Shown here: in pieces, positions 29,834-38,687 of the stretch
How positions within the stretch are numbered: position 1 is the stretch's first letter
Layout of the letters: every line of letters begins with the position of its first letter
Source: Bacteroidota bacterium
Lineage (GTDB): Bacteria > Bacteroidota > Bacteroidia > Sphingobacteriales > Sphingobacteriaceae
DNA: 64,000 nucleotides
NCBI GenBank assembly: GCA_013286565.1
Contig: JABDFM010000003.1
Span: 36,678 to 100,677, forward strand
Direction: 5' to 3'
Position numbers and translations under genes: made by a program
The notes under the pieces: generated by a model
What the model saw: the letters and a program-made list of their open reading frames with translations, nothing else
What the model was told of the DNA's origin: nothing
Database searches by the model: none

Positions 29834-31246
29834 TTAATCTTTTGTTTTTCTTACGATCTGGGCCATCAGCTCAGCTTCAACTACTATTCTCGACCCAACC
29901 ATTCCCACGCCCTTCATCTGGGCAATACCCCTGCGGATGGGCGCTAACAGGCTGCAATGGAATATCAGCGTATCACCTGGCACCACTTTATCTTTAAACC
30001 TTGCATTCTCTATCTTCAAAAACAAAGTGATATAATTTTCAGGATCAGGCACGGTATTCAATACCAGGATACCACCGGTTTGCGCCATTGCTTCGATCTG
30101 CAATACACCAGGGAACAAGGGCTGACCAGGGAAATGCCCTGCAAAAAGATCCTCGTTCATGGTCACATTTTTCAAACCCACCACATGGCTTTTGCTCAAT
30201 TCCAATATTTTGTCGATCATCAGCATCGGCTGCCTGTGCGGCAATATCTTCATGATCTCCACCGTATCATATACCGGTTTTGCATTAGGGTCGTAAACTT
30301 TTATATGCTTCCGGCTTCTTTCTTTTTTGATCAGCGCCTTTATCTTTTTGGCAAAAGCAACATTAGCAGCGTGGCCGGGCCTTGCCGCCATTATGTGACC
30401 CCTTAAAGGCACACCAACCAATGCCAGATCGCCTATCATATCCAGCAGTTTATGCCTGGCTGGTTCGTTCTGGTGGCGTAATTCAATATTATTTAATATC
30501 CCCTGCGGGGCTACTTTAATATCTTTACGGTTAAATATTTTTGCCAGGTGAGCCAACTCTTCCTCATCTACCTCTTTATCCACTACAACGATGGCATTGT
30601 TCAAATCGCCCCCTTTTATCAGGTCGTGCTTTAACAGCATTTCCAGTTCGTGCAAAAAGCAAAAGGTGCGGCACGATGCTATTTCTTTATAAAACTCCGA
30701 AATGGTTGAAATACTGGCGTGCTGGCTGCCCAATACCTGCGAGTTATAATCAACCATACAAGTAAAGCGGTAATCATCCAATGGCATAGCCACCATTTCT
30801 ACCTTACGATCAGGTTCAGAATAATGAATATTGTAAGGGATATGATAGTATTCACGGTCAGCATCCTGTTCGATAAAACCAATTTTGGTAATTGCATCAA
30901 CAAACTGCACAGAACTACCGTCCATTATCGGGGTTTCGGGCCCATCCATATCTATCAGCACATTATCAACTTCCATCCCAACCAAAGCAGCAAGTACGTG
31001 TTCAATAGTGCTTACACTTGCGCCGTTTTGTGATATGGTAGTACCGCGCGAAGTATCGGTTACATTATCAACATCAGCATCTATAACGGGAGACCCTTCT
31101 ATATCAACCCTTCTGAATTTATACCCGTGGTTTTCAGGCGCCGGGTTAAAAGTCATGGTCACTCTTTCGCCGGTATGTAAGCCGGTACCTGAAACAGAAA
31201 CAGGCGCCTTAATTGTTTTTTGTTTTACATTCATAATAAATTCCAC
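29834..31246 (-). CDS. lpxC/fabZ: bifunctional UDP-3-O-acyl-N-acetylglucosamine deacetylase / 3-hydroxyacyl-ACP dehydratase
   Basis: LpxC half (GTGLHTGERVTMTF, STIEHVLAAL, RHKLLDMIGDLAL) fused to FabZ half (ILPHRQPMLMIDKI, GHFPGQPLFPGVLQIEAMAQ). Confidence 0.95.
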   Translation of the reverse strand: MEFIMNVKQKTIKAPVSVSGTGLHTGERVTMTFNPAPENHGYKFRRVDIEGSPVIDADVDNVTDTSRGTTISQNGASVSTIEHVLAALVGMEVDNVLIDMDGPETPIMDGSSVQFVDAITKIGFIEQDADREYYHIPYNIHYSEPDRKVEMVAMPLDDYRFTCMVDYNSQVLGSQHASISTISEFYKEIASCRTFCFLHELEMLLKHDLIKGGDLNNAIVVVDKEVDEEELAHLAKIFNRKDIKVAPQGILNNIELRHQNEPARHKLLDMIGDLALVGVPLRGHIMAARPGHAANVAFAKKIKALIKKERSRKHIKVYDPNAKPVYDTVEIMKILPHRQPMLMIDKILELSKSHVVGLKNVTMNEDLFAGHFPGQPLFPGVLQIEAMAQTGGILVLNTVPDPENYITLFLKIENARFKDKVVPGDTLIFHCSLLAPIRRGIAQMKGVGMVGSRIVVEAELMAQIVRKTKD

Positions 31247-31282
31247 TAAATTCCCACTAACAGATGAAATTCAGATGATTTT

Positions 31283-32317
31283 TTACTTCTTAAATTCAGC
31301 AATTATTTTTTCTAATTCTATTATTCTTTTTTCCAGATCAGGCAAACGGGTAATAATGATCTGCGACCTCTGGTTTCCAAGATAGGAAACCGCAGGCGCA
31401 CCGGCCCATCTTTTTCCTTCTTCTGTAATGGTGCGGCTTACGCCGGATTGAGCCTGTATTTGTGACCCTTTGGCGATGCTGATATGGCCCACTAAGCCCA
31501 CCTGACCGCCTATAATACAGTTCTCGCCTATTTTGGTACTGCCGGATATACCGGTTTGAGCCGCTACTACCGTGTTAGCCCCGATCTCCACATTATGCGC
31601 CACTTGTATCAGGTTATCCAGTTTTACACCTTTTCGGATGATGGTTGAACCCATAGTGGCCCGGTCTATCGTAGTATTGGCACCCACCTCTACATCTTCC
31701 TCTAAAATAACGTTCCCTATCTGGCTTATTTTGCTGTAGGTGCCGTCAGGTTTAGGTGCGAAACCAAAGCCGTCGCTGCCAATTATCGCACCCGAATGTA
31801 CGATCACATTATTACCGATCACACAATCAAAATATACCTTTACTCCCGGAAACAATGTCACATTATCACCAATAGTTACGTTATCGGCGATATAAGTATG
31901 CGGATATATCTTACATCCCTTACCCACCTTAACACCGGGGCCGATATAAGCAAATGCACCGATGTAACAATCATCACCCACCTGGGCCGATGGATGTACA
32001 AAGTTTGGCTGCTCTATCCCTGTTTTATTTAATTTTATGGTATTATATTGTTCCAACAGAACCGAAAATGCGCTGTAGGCATTTTCAACCCGGATGAGTG
32101 TAGCTTTCACAGGCTCAGCAAGAACGAGGTCATTGTTAACAATGACGATGGATGCACCTGTAGTATATAAATACTGCTCATATTTTGGGTTAGCCAAAAA
32201 AGAAAGCGAGCCCGCTGATGCTTCTTCTATCTTAGCCAACTGGTCAACTATTGCCTGGGGGTTACCCTCAACAGTTCCGTTTAGCAGAAAACTAATATCC
32301 TGAGCAGTAAATTGCAT
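31283..32317 (-). CDS. lpxD: UDP-3-O-(3-hydroxymyristoyl)glucosamine N-acyltransferase
   Basis: hexapeptide repeats, SDGFGFAPKPDGTYSKISQIGNVILEEDVEVGANTTIDRATMG, NLIQVAHNVEIG. Confidence 0.95.
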   Translation of the reverse strand: MQFTAQDISFLLNGTVEGNPQAIVDQLAKIEEASAGSLSFLANPKYEQYLYTTGASIVIVNNDLVLAEPVKATLIRVENAYSAFSVLLEQYNTIKLNKTGIEQPNFVHPSAQVGDDCYIGAFAYIGPGVKVGKGCKIYPHTYIADNVTIGDNVTLFPGVKVYFDCVIGNNVIVHSGAIIGSDGFGFAPKPDGTYSKISQIGNVILEEDVEVGANTTIDRATMGSTIIRKGVKLDNLIQVAHNVEIGANTVVAAQTGISGSTKIGENCIIGGQVGLVGHISIAKGSQIQAQSGVSRTITEEGKRWAGAPAVSYLGNQRSQIIITRLPDLEKRIIELEKIIAEFKK

Positions 32318-32369
32318 CGGGCAAATTTAAGTGTTAATATTAAAGTGGCAAATTATATATAAGTCGTTA

Positions 32370-32441
32370 GTTCTGAGTCTTAAGTCCTGAGTAATAGATT
32401 TTATAGCTCTTTACTCAATACTCTCTGCTCAAAACTCATAA
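32370..32441. repeat. word-type palindromic repeat (TTCTGAGTCTTAAGTCCTGAGT / ACTCAATACTC...CAAAACTC)
   Basis: read directly; related layout at 63787-63861. Confidence 0.45.
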
Positions 32442-33662
32442 CAAGTTTTTTGCATAACAAAGTATATACTTCTTCACAGTCTTAGCCAATACTTCCAGGT
32501 TTGAATTGTCGCTGGCGGTGGTAATATCCTGTATGGTGCCATCCTTCATCAAAATGCGTATACTGCCATCACCCGATTTATAGGCGTTATTCCTGATCGT
32601 ACTGGTAAAAACAAAGTAGCTTACTTCCTCTTTACTTACCGGGTATTTCTTCCGGGCATTTTCAATTAAGCGATTCACCAGCTGCTTATCGGTAGGTTTA
32701 TTGGTGATATCTACCTGGTAAAGATTTCTTTGCATCAGCATCCGGCATAAATGTGAAAGGACAAAATCATCGTCATCAGCCCAAACTTTTATAGCCGAAA
32801 TAATATCGGTATCGTCCAACCTGGCAAACGTTTCGATGTGATGGTCGTCATTCATAAACGCTTCTTTGCTGATTTTATTTACCAGGAAATGATTTAACGC
32901 CGGGGTTGCAAAAAGCACCTTGCCATTAAGCGACAGCTCGCGGGCTCGTTTGAGGATTTTGGCTAACAATTGCTCGGCAGCGATTACGGTTTTATGCAGA
33001 TATACCTGCCAGTACATTAACCGGCGGGCTATTAAAAATTTCTCGATGGAGTATATGCCCTTTTCTTCAACCGCAATATGGTCATCCACTACATTCAGCA
33101 TTTTGATAATGCGGTCGAAACTGATCACCCCTTCTGATACACCGGTAAAAAAGCTGTCGCGGTTAAGGTAATCCATCCTATCCATATCCAGCTGACCTGA
33201 AACCAGTTCGTGCAAAAACACTTTGTGATAAGTACCATTAAATATATCGATCGCCATTGATAATCGTCCACCGAACTGGATGTTCAGCTTGGTCATGATC
33301 AGTATAGAAATATCTTCGTGCGGGATACCATCAACAATAGTTTGCTCCAAAGCGTGCGAGAATGGTCCGTGGCCTATATCGTGTAAAAGAATGGCAATCG
33401 TTACCGCTTCCTCTTCTTCGGGAGTGATATGGTGACCTTTGCTCTTCAGGGTTTCGATAGCCAGGCCCATCAGGTGCATAGCGCCCAGGGCATGATGGAA
33501 ACGGGTATGCAAGGCACCAGGGTAAACCAGGTGAGTAAGCCCCAGCTGCTTAATATACCTTAGACGCTGAAAATACGGGTGCTCGATCAAATCGAATATC
33601 AGTTCGGTAGGAATACTGATAAACCCATATACCGGGTCGTTTATGATTTTCTTTTTATTCAA
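32436..33662 (-). CDS. HD domain-containing phosphohydrolase
   Basis: TRFHHALGAMHLM, LLHDIGHGPFSHALE HD motifs; 408 aa. Confidence 0.92.
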   Translation of the reverse strand: MNKKKIINDPVYGFISIPTELIFDLIEHPYFQRLRYIKQLGLTHLVYPGALHTRFHHALGAMHLMGLAIETLKSKGHHITPEEEEAVTIAILLHDIGHGPFSHALEQTIVDGIPHEDISILIMTKLNIQFGGRLSMAIDIFNGTYHKVFLHELVSGQLDMDRMDYLNRDSFFTGVSEGVISFDRIIKMLNVVDDHIAVEEKGIYSIEKFLIARRLMYWQVYLHKTVIAAEQLLAKILKRARELSLNGKVLFATPALNHFLVNKISKEAFMNDDHHIETFARLDDTDIISAIKVWADDDDFVLSHLCRMLMQRNLYQVDITNKPTDKQLVNRLIENARKKYPVSKEEVSYFVFTSTIRNNAYKSGDGSIRILMKDGTIQDITTASDNSNLEVLAKTVKKYILCYAKNLL

Positions 33663-33796
33663 TGTGTGTTGTGGTCTGCAAAAATGTCAAATTATAGTAA
33701 CAATGCCGCTTACAATTGTTAATTTTTGTTAATTACCTTTATTAATCAGTAACAAAACCCTTGCTTTGAGGTTATAACGGGGTAAGATAAATTATT

Positions 33797-35350
33797 ATGC
33801 AGGAAACGACAATATTATGGGCTGATGACGAGATTGACCTGTTAAAACCACACGTACTTTTTTTAAAGGAAAAAGGCTACAATGTAACCACGGTTACCAA
33901 TGGCAATGATGCCGTTGATGCCTTCAAAGGTAGCTATTTTGACCTTGTGTTCCTGGACGAGAATATGCCGGGATTGACGGGATTGGAAACACTTTCGCAA
34001 ATTAAAAATATCAATAACGAAGTCCCCATCGTGCTGATCACCAAGAACGAGGAAGAATATTTGATGGAGGATGCTATCGGGTCTAAAATTGATGATTACC
34101 TGATAAAACCTGTAAACCCAAGGCAGATACTACTCACCATAAAAAAGCTGACTGAAAATAAACGCCTGGTAACCGAGAAAACCACCATGGCCTACCAGCA
34201 GGATTTCAGAACGCTGGGTATGACGCTGAATGATAACCTGAGCTACCAGGAATGGGTTGATGTTTACAAAAAGCTGATCTATTGGGAGCTGGAGTTAGAG
34301 CAACTGGAGGATGAAGGCATGCACGAGATATTGACCCTGCAAAAAGCGGAGGCCAATGTGCAGTTCTGTAAGTTTATTGAAAAGAACTATACCAAATGGA
34401 TACAGAACCCTGATGCTGCGCCTACCACTTCGACACAATTATTTAAAAAGAAGGTTTTCCCGAAACTGGATGGTAAGGGCCCGGTATTTTTTATCCTGAT
34501 TGACAATTTAAGGTTCGATCAGTTTAAGATCATTAACCCGATCATCTCTGAATATTTCAGGATGGAGGAAGAAGATACCTATTACAGTATTTTACCAACT
34601 GCCACGCAATATGCGCGTAACGCCATCTTCTCAGGTTTGATGCCTTTGGATATGGAAAAACGTTTCCCGGATATGTGGCAGAATGATGAGGATGAAGGCG
34701 GAAAGAATTTATATGAAGAGAAGTTTTTAGGCGATCATCTTAAACGTGTTTTAAAGAGGGATATTAAATATTCCTACCACAAGATATTAAACATCGACGA
34801 AGGCCGCGCGCTGAATGACTCGGTGAGCAACCTGATGAATAATGAGCTGAACGTGGTGGTGTATAACTTTGTGGATATGCTGTCGCACGCCCGTACCGAT
34901 ATGCAAATGATACGCGAGCTGGCCAGTGATGATGCGGCCTACCGCTCATTAACTTTATCCTGGTTCGAGCACTCGCCCTTATTCGATCTGCTTAAATTTT
35001 TGGCCCAGAAACAGGTACGGGTGGTTATTACTACAGACCATGGTACCATCCGCGTTAAAAGCCCAAGCAAGATCATAGGCGACCGCAACACCAATACCAA
35101 CCTGCGCTACAAACAAGGCAAAAACCTCAACTTTAACCCTAAGGAGGTGTTCCACGTACGTAACCCGCACGATATTATGCTGCCGAAGCTGCATGTGAGC
35201 TCGAGCTTTGTATTTGCGAAGGGGGATAGTTATTTTGTTTATCCAAACAACTACAACCACTTTGTTAATTTCTATAACGAAACTTTCCAGCATGGGGGTA
35301 TCTCACTTGAGGAAATGATCATACCGATAGTTACTTACGGGCCTAAGTAA
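33797..35350 (+). CDS. porX: bifunctional response regulator / alkaline-phosphatase-superfamily (PglZ) protein, T9SS regulator PorX
   Basis: CheY-like receiver (WADDEIDLLKPH, FLDENMPGLTGLE, KPVNPRQ) plus PglZ-type domain (LIDNLRFDQF, VVITTDHGTIRV). Confidence 0.9.
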   Translation: MQETTILWADDEIDLLKPHVLFLKEKGYNVTTVTNGNDAVDAFKGSYFDLVFLDENMPGLTGLETLSQIKNINNEVPIVLITKNEEEYLMEDAIGSKIDDYLIKPVNPRQILLTIKKLTENKRLVTEKTTMAYQQDFRTLGMTLNDNLSYQEWVDVYKKLIYWELELEQLEDEGMHEILTLQKAEANVQFCKFIEKNYTKWIQNPDAAPTTSTQLFKKKVFPKLDGKGPVFFILIDNLRFDQFKIINPIISEYFRMEEEDTYYSILPTATQYARNAIFSGLMPLDMEKRFPDMWQNDEDEGGKNLYEEKFLGDHLKRVLKRDIKYSYHKILNIDEGRALNDSVSNLMNNELNVVVYNFVDMLSHARTDMQMIRELASDDAAYRSLTLSWFEHSPLFDLLKFLAQKQVRVVITTDHGTIRVKSPSKIIGDRNTNTNLRYKQGKNLNFNPKEVFHVRNPHDIMLPKLHVSSSFVFAKGDSYFVYPNNYNHFVNFYNETFQHGGISLEEMIIPIVTYGPK

Positions 35351-35378
35351 ATTTCATTAATGTTTTAACTTTGGCACC

Positions 35379-35795
35379 ATGAATTTGCCTGTTAAAAGCA
35401 TTAATGAACTAAAATACGCTTCCCAAAAGTTGATCGACTTTAGTGGGGCTGATAAGATATTCCTTTTTTATGGCGAAATGGGCGCGGGTAAAACCACGCT
35501 TATCAAATCGCTGTGCGAATGTTTAGGTGCAGAGGAGAATGTTACCAGCCCTACATTCTCCATCGTAAATGAATATGAGGGTGCGACTAATAAAATCTAT
35601 CACTTCGACTTTTACCGGCTTAAAAATGAGACCGAGGCGCTGGATATGGGTTACGAGGAGTACTTTTATTCGGGAAATTACTGTTTGATCGAGTGGCCCG
35701 AAAAGATCGCCGGGCTATTGCCTGAGCATTATATCCGCGTTGATATACAGGTATTAAACCATGACGAACGCTTATTAACTTTTGAAAAAATTTAA
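35379..35795 (+). CDS. tsaE: tRNA threonylcarbamoyladenosine biosynthesis ATPase
   Basis: FYGEMGAGKTTLIKSLCECLG, TSPTFSIVNEYEG, HFDFYRL. Confidence 0.94.
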   Translation: MNLPVKSINELKYASQKLIDFSGADKIFLFYGEMGAGKTTLIKSLCECLGAEENVTSPTFSIVNEYEGATNKIYHFDFYRLKNETEALDMGYEEYFYSGNYCLIEWPEKIAGLLPEHYIRVDIQVLNHDERLLTFEKI

Positions 35796-35846
35796 TTCGA
35801 CATCATTTATTTTTTGTCTATCTTCAACACTCGGAAAAATAGACAA

Positions 35847-37073
35847 ATGAGTTCGGAGTTATACAGTGGATTTTCTGATGTTGCCAAGCAGGCGATGATG
35901 CAGACCCAGGAGTCGATGCTGGAGGTCAAAAACAAAAAAAACAAGCTATATATTGGTATCCCAAAAGAGGTTTCGTTCCAGGAAAACAGGATCGCTTTAA
36001 CCCCTTTATCCGTAGCGCTGTTGATCAATAACGGGCACGAGGTAATACTGGAAAGCAACGCGGGCCAGGCTGCTAATTTTAAAGATAAAGATTACAGCGA
36101 GCAGGGCGCACGCATTGTATATGATACCAAATCTGTTTACGAAGCCAATATTATTATAAAGATCGCTCCGCCGACCTTGCAGGAGATCGAACTGATGAAA
36201 CCTCACCAGATATTGATCTCTGCTTTGCAATTATCAACGCTGAAAGCGGACTGTCTGCATGCCCTGATCAATAAAAAGGTCACTGCACTTTGCTTTGAAC
36301 ATTTGCAGGATGAGGGAGGCTCGTTAAGCGTAGTGAGGGCCATGAGCGAGATCGTAGGCGCAACCTCTATCCTGATAGCTGCGGAGTACCTGAGCAACAT
36401 ATTTGACGGCAAGGGTCTGATGCTTGGTGGTATCACAGGCGTACCCCCTACCGAAATTGTGATACTGGGCGCCGGTACCGTAGGCGAATATGCTGCAAGG
36501 ACAGCCATATCCCTGGGTGCCGAAGTAAAAGTTTTTGATCCTTCGATCTATAAACTGCGCAGGTTACAAAATAATATTGGCAGCAGGGTTTTTACATCCG
36601 TAGTGCAGCCAATAGTTTTAGAGAAAGCTATCACTACCTGCGATGTAGCTATCGGCGCTATGCGTGCGGCTGATGGCCGCAGCCCTTGCATTGTTAGCGA
36701 AAGCACCGTAAGCCGAATGAAGCCGAACTCCGTAATTATTGATGTGAGTATTGATCAGGGCGGCTGTTTTGAAACATCCGAAGTAACTAACCATACCCAC
36801 CCGGTTTTTCGCAAATATGATGTGATCCATTATTGCGTACCCAACATTGCCTCACGCGTGGCACGTACGGCTACCTATTCGCTGACCAACATTTTTACCC
36901 CGATATTATTAGATATTGGCGAACAGGGTGGTCTTAAAAATGTGATATGGCAGAAGTCGGGAGTGCGTAATTCGGTGTATATTTACGAGGGACAGCTGAC
37001 CAGTAAGTACATTGGCGAACGTTTTGGTATCCCCTGTAAGGACCTTGATCTGCTGATCGTCTCTCACCGTTAA
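35847..37073 (+). CDS. ald: alanine dehydrogenase
   Basis: IGIPKEVSFQENRIALTPLSVALLINNGHEV, VILGAGTVGEYAARTAISLGAEVKVFD; ATG 35847 preferred over TTG 35814. Confidence 0.88.
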   Translation: MSSELYSGFSDVAKQAMMQTQESMLEVKNKKNKLYIGIPKEVSFQENRIALTPLSVALLINNGHEVILESNAGQAANFKDKDYSEQGARIVYDTKSVYEANIIIKIAPPTLQEIELMKPHQILISALQLSTLKADCLHALINKKVTALCFEHLQDEGGSLSVVRAMSEIVGATSILIAAEYLSNIFDGKGLMLGGITGVPPTEIVILGAGTVGEYAARTAISLGAEVKVFDPSIYKLRRLQNNIGSRVFTSVVQPIVLEKAITTCDVAIGAMRAADGRSPCIVSESTVSRMKPNSVIIDVSIDQGGCFETSEVTNHTHPVFRKYDVIHYCVPNIASRVARTATYSLTNIFTPILLDIGEQGGLKNVIWQKSGVRNSVYIYEGQLTSKYIGERFGIPCKDLDLLIVSHR

Positions 37074-37132
37074 CCTGTAAACAGGTAAAAATCAACGGGT
37101 TTCTGCCTTTCCCAATAAGATTGAAAAAAAAC

Positions 37133-37163
37133 ATTGCGGATTGAAAAATGCTGACTATATTTG
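37133..37163 (+). promoter_or_regulatory. promoter for tRNA-Asp: ATTG-N19-TATATTTG
   Basis: ATTG 37133-37136, TATATTTG 37156-37163, 11 nt before the tRNA 5' end. Confidence 0.65.
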
Positions 37164-37174
37164 CCATCCCAAAC

Positions 37175-37248
37175 GGAGTGGTAGTTCAGCTGGTTAGAAT
37201 ACATGCCTGTCACGCATGGGGTCGCGGGTTCGAATCCCGTCCATTCCG
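37175..37248 (+). tRNA. tRNA-Asp (anticodon GTC), CCA not encoded
   Basis: GGAGUGG/CCAUUCC acceptor stem, CUGUCAC anticodon loop, GCGGG-UUCGAAU-CCCGU T-arm. Confidence 0.96.
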
Positions 37249-37261
37249 CAAATCAATTAAT

Positions 37262-37286
37262 GCCCGCGATAGCGGGTATTTTTGTT
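37262..37286 (+). terminator. intrinsic terminator downstream of tRNA-Asp
   Basis: CCCGC-gata-GCGGG followed by tatttttgtttt. Confidence 0.7.
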
Positions 37287-37400
37287 TTAGGGCATTTTTC
37301 AGACTTGTATGAAAAAATGACTTAAAATAAAAATACAAGTGAGTGAAACGAACGGCAGTGATTGGTTTGAAGGCTCCCCCAAAAGGGATCAATTAAATTA

Positions 37401-37417
37401 ATCCCGTCCATTCCGCA
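37401..37417 (+). repeat. 17-bp direct repeat of the tRNA-Asp 3' end (att-like)
   Basis: atcccgtccattccgca identical at 37234-37250 and 37401-37417. Confidence 0.85.
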
Positions 37418-37427
37418 GAAGAATAAA

Positions 37428-37458
37428 AGAGTCGCATCAAAAGTGTGGCTCTTTTTTT
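37428..37458 (+). terminator. second intrinsic terminator, just after the tRNA 3'-end copy
   Basis: agagtcgca-tcaaaag-tgtggctct with G-U pairs, then ttttttt. Confidence 0.6.
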
Positions 37459-37480
37459 GTTTGTGATCTCCTGCCTTACT

Positions 37481-37531
37481 CGGATTGCAAATCCTATTTC
37501 TTTTTAGTCCTGGATTATAAATCCGGACTAA
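37481..37531. repeat. palindromic intergenic repeat, family C copy 2
   Basis: cggattgcaaatcc...ttagtcctggattataaatccggactaac, nearly matches 27777-27826. Confidence 0.7.
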
Positions 37532-37569
37532 CGTGTAAAACCTAATTAAAATCGCCCCAGCGAATTAAT

Positions 37570-37719
37570 ATGTCAAAGAACAATGCGAATCAGTTATCGC
37601 AACTGATCCAATATATGATAGAATGCCAGCCACCCGATGGTGGGGCATGTAAATGTTGGTGGTATATACAAATTTACGCAAGCTGCTTGATGAAAGTACT
37701 GACACTGTTTTGTCAGTAG
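37570..37719 (+). other. candidate small ORF (49 aa) overlapping three hairpins
   Basis: ATG TCA AAG ... CAG TAG: MSKNNANQLSQLIQYMIECQPPDGGACKCWWYIQIYASCLMKVLTLFCQ; not in supplied track (below length cutoff). Confidence 0.25.
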
Positions 37720-37730
37720 CCTTACCCTAT

Positions 37731-37764
37731 AACAAAAAAGCCCCCTGATACAATACCAGGGGGC
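37731..37764 (-). terminator. intrinsic terminator of the DUF2911 gene
   Basis: minus strand: gccccctg-gtattgtat-cagggggc followed by ttttttgtt. Confidence 0.75.
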
Positions 37765-37786
37765 TTCCATAAAATTAGATTATAAA

Positions 37787-38371
37787 TTATTTGCTAACCT
37801 TTATTGGTACGGCCAGGTTATCCCAAAGCAGTATAACGCTGCTTTTGGTCAGTTTAAAAACCATGCGTTCGTTAGACATTTTTGATTTCATTGGCGTTAC
37901 GGAGGTTACCAAAACATCTTTTGATGCATCGTCAGTTGTTGATCCATCTTCTTTTATTCCCCATTGCCCAGTTTGAGAATTAAAGATCACTTTCCATTCT
38001 TTTTCGCCAGGGATAGTATATAAACTGTATTTACCGGCAGGTAAAGTTTTTTCACCGATCTTGATGGCTTGGCTGGTTGTGAATATCGTGGCTTCGTTGG
38101 CGCCGGTTCTCCAAACTTTGTCGTAAGGAACTAATCCGCCCCAAATTTTTCTGCCCTTAACGCTCGGGCTTCCGTAATTAACTGTGATCATTGAACCTGC
38201 AACCGTTCCGCTCACGTTCTCGCGGGGGCTTGCTTGACCGAAGGCTGTTGTTGATACTAAAAAGGCCAACGCAAGCAGCGATAATGCCTTTAATTGAAAT
38301 AACTTTCTCATAATAAGTTTAATTGGTTTTTTAATAAATGTAAATTGAAATCGGATCTGACGGTTAGACAC
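37787..38371 (-). CDS. DUF2911 domain-containing protein
   Basis: ASPRENVSGTVAGSMITVNYGSPSVKGRKIWGGLVPYDKVWRTGANEAT; probable start at MRKLFQLKALSLLALAF (signal peptide). Confidence 0.85.
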   Translation of the reverse strand: MSNRQIRFQFTFIKKPIKLIMRKLFQLKALSLLALAFLVSTTAFGQASPRENVSGTVAGSMITVNYGSPSVKGRKIWGGLVPYDKVWRTGANEATIFTTSQAIKIGEKTLPAGKYSLYTIPGEKEWKVIFNSQTGQWGIKEDGSTTDDASKDVLVTSVTPMKSKMSNERMVFKLTKSSVILLWDNLAVPIKVSK

Positions 38372-38501
38372 AAAAGTTACCCTTTTATTACAAACTATCG
38401 ACGAAAATAAAAACCAAGTGGCAGGCGAATTGTTTTAGCTTCCAGATTCACATTGCAGTTAGGAATTGACCGTAAAAGGTTAAACAATTGTTGTGAGTTG
38501 G

Positions 38502-38533
38502 GCCCCTGCTGTAATGGCGGGGGCTTTTTTATT
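38502..38533 (+). terminator. plus-strand intrinsic terminator with no upstream plus-strand gene
   Basis: GCCCCTGC-tgtaatg-GCGGGGGC then TTTTTT. Confidence 0.6.
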
Positions 38534-38610
38534 AATTTTTAGGTTATGCGTTTTTTTCACAACCTATTTCCCTTCAAAAACGTATCACGATCGATAGCAA
38601 TTGCGTTCTA

Positions 38611-38640
38611 ATTTAATTAATAGTTAATTATTAATTAAAT
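38611..38640. promoter_or_regulatory. AT-rich near-perfect 30-bp palindrome abutting a TATATTTG box (38646-38653)
   Basis: ATTTAATTAATAGTTAATTATTAATTAAAT, symmetric except one central pair. Confidence 0.4.
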
Positions 38641-38687
38641 ATGGCTATATTTGACAAATAATATAAATATCTATTTAATTTTTAAGC

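Noticed and set aside
37210-37392. 60-aa minus-strand ORF ending ...LRNGRDSNPRPHA
   Set aside because: Its C-terminus is antisense to tRNA-Asp; GRDSNPRP tails are a classic spurious product of antisense tRNA ORFs.
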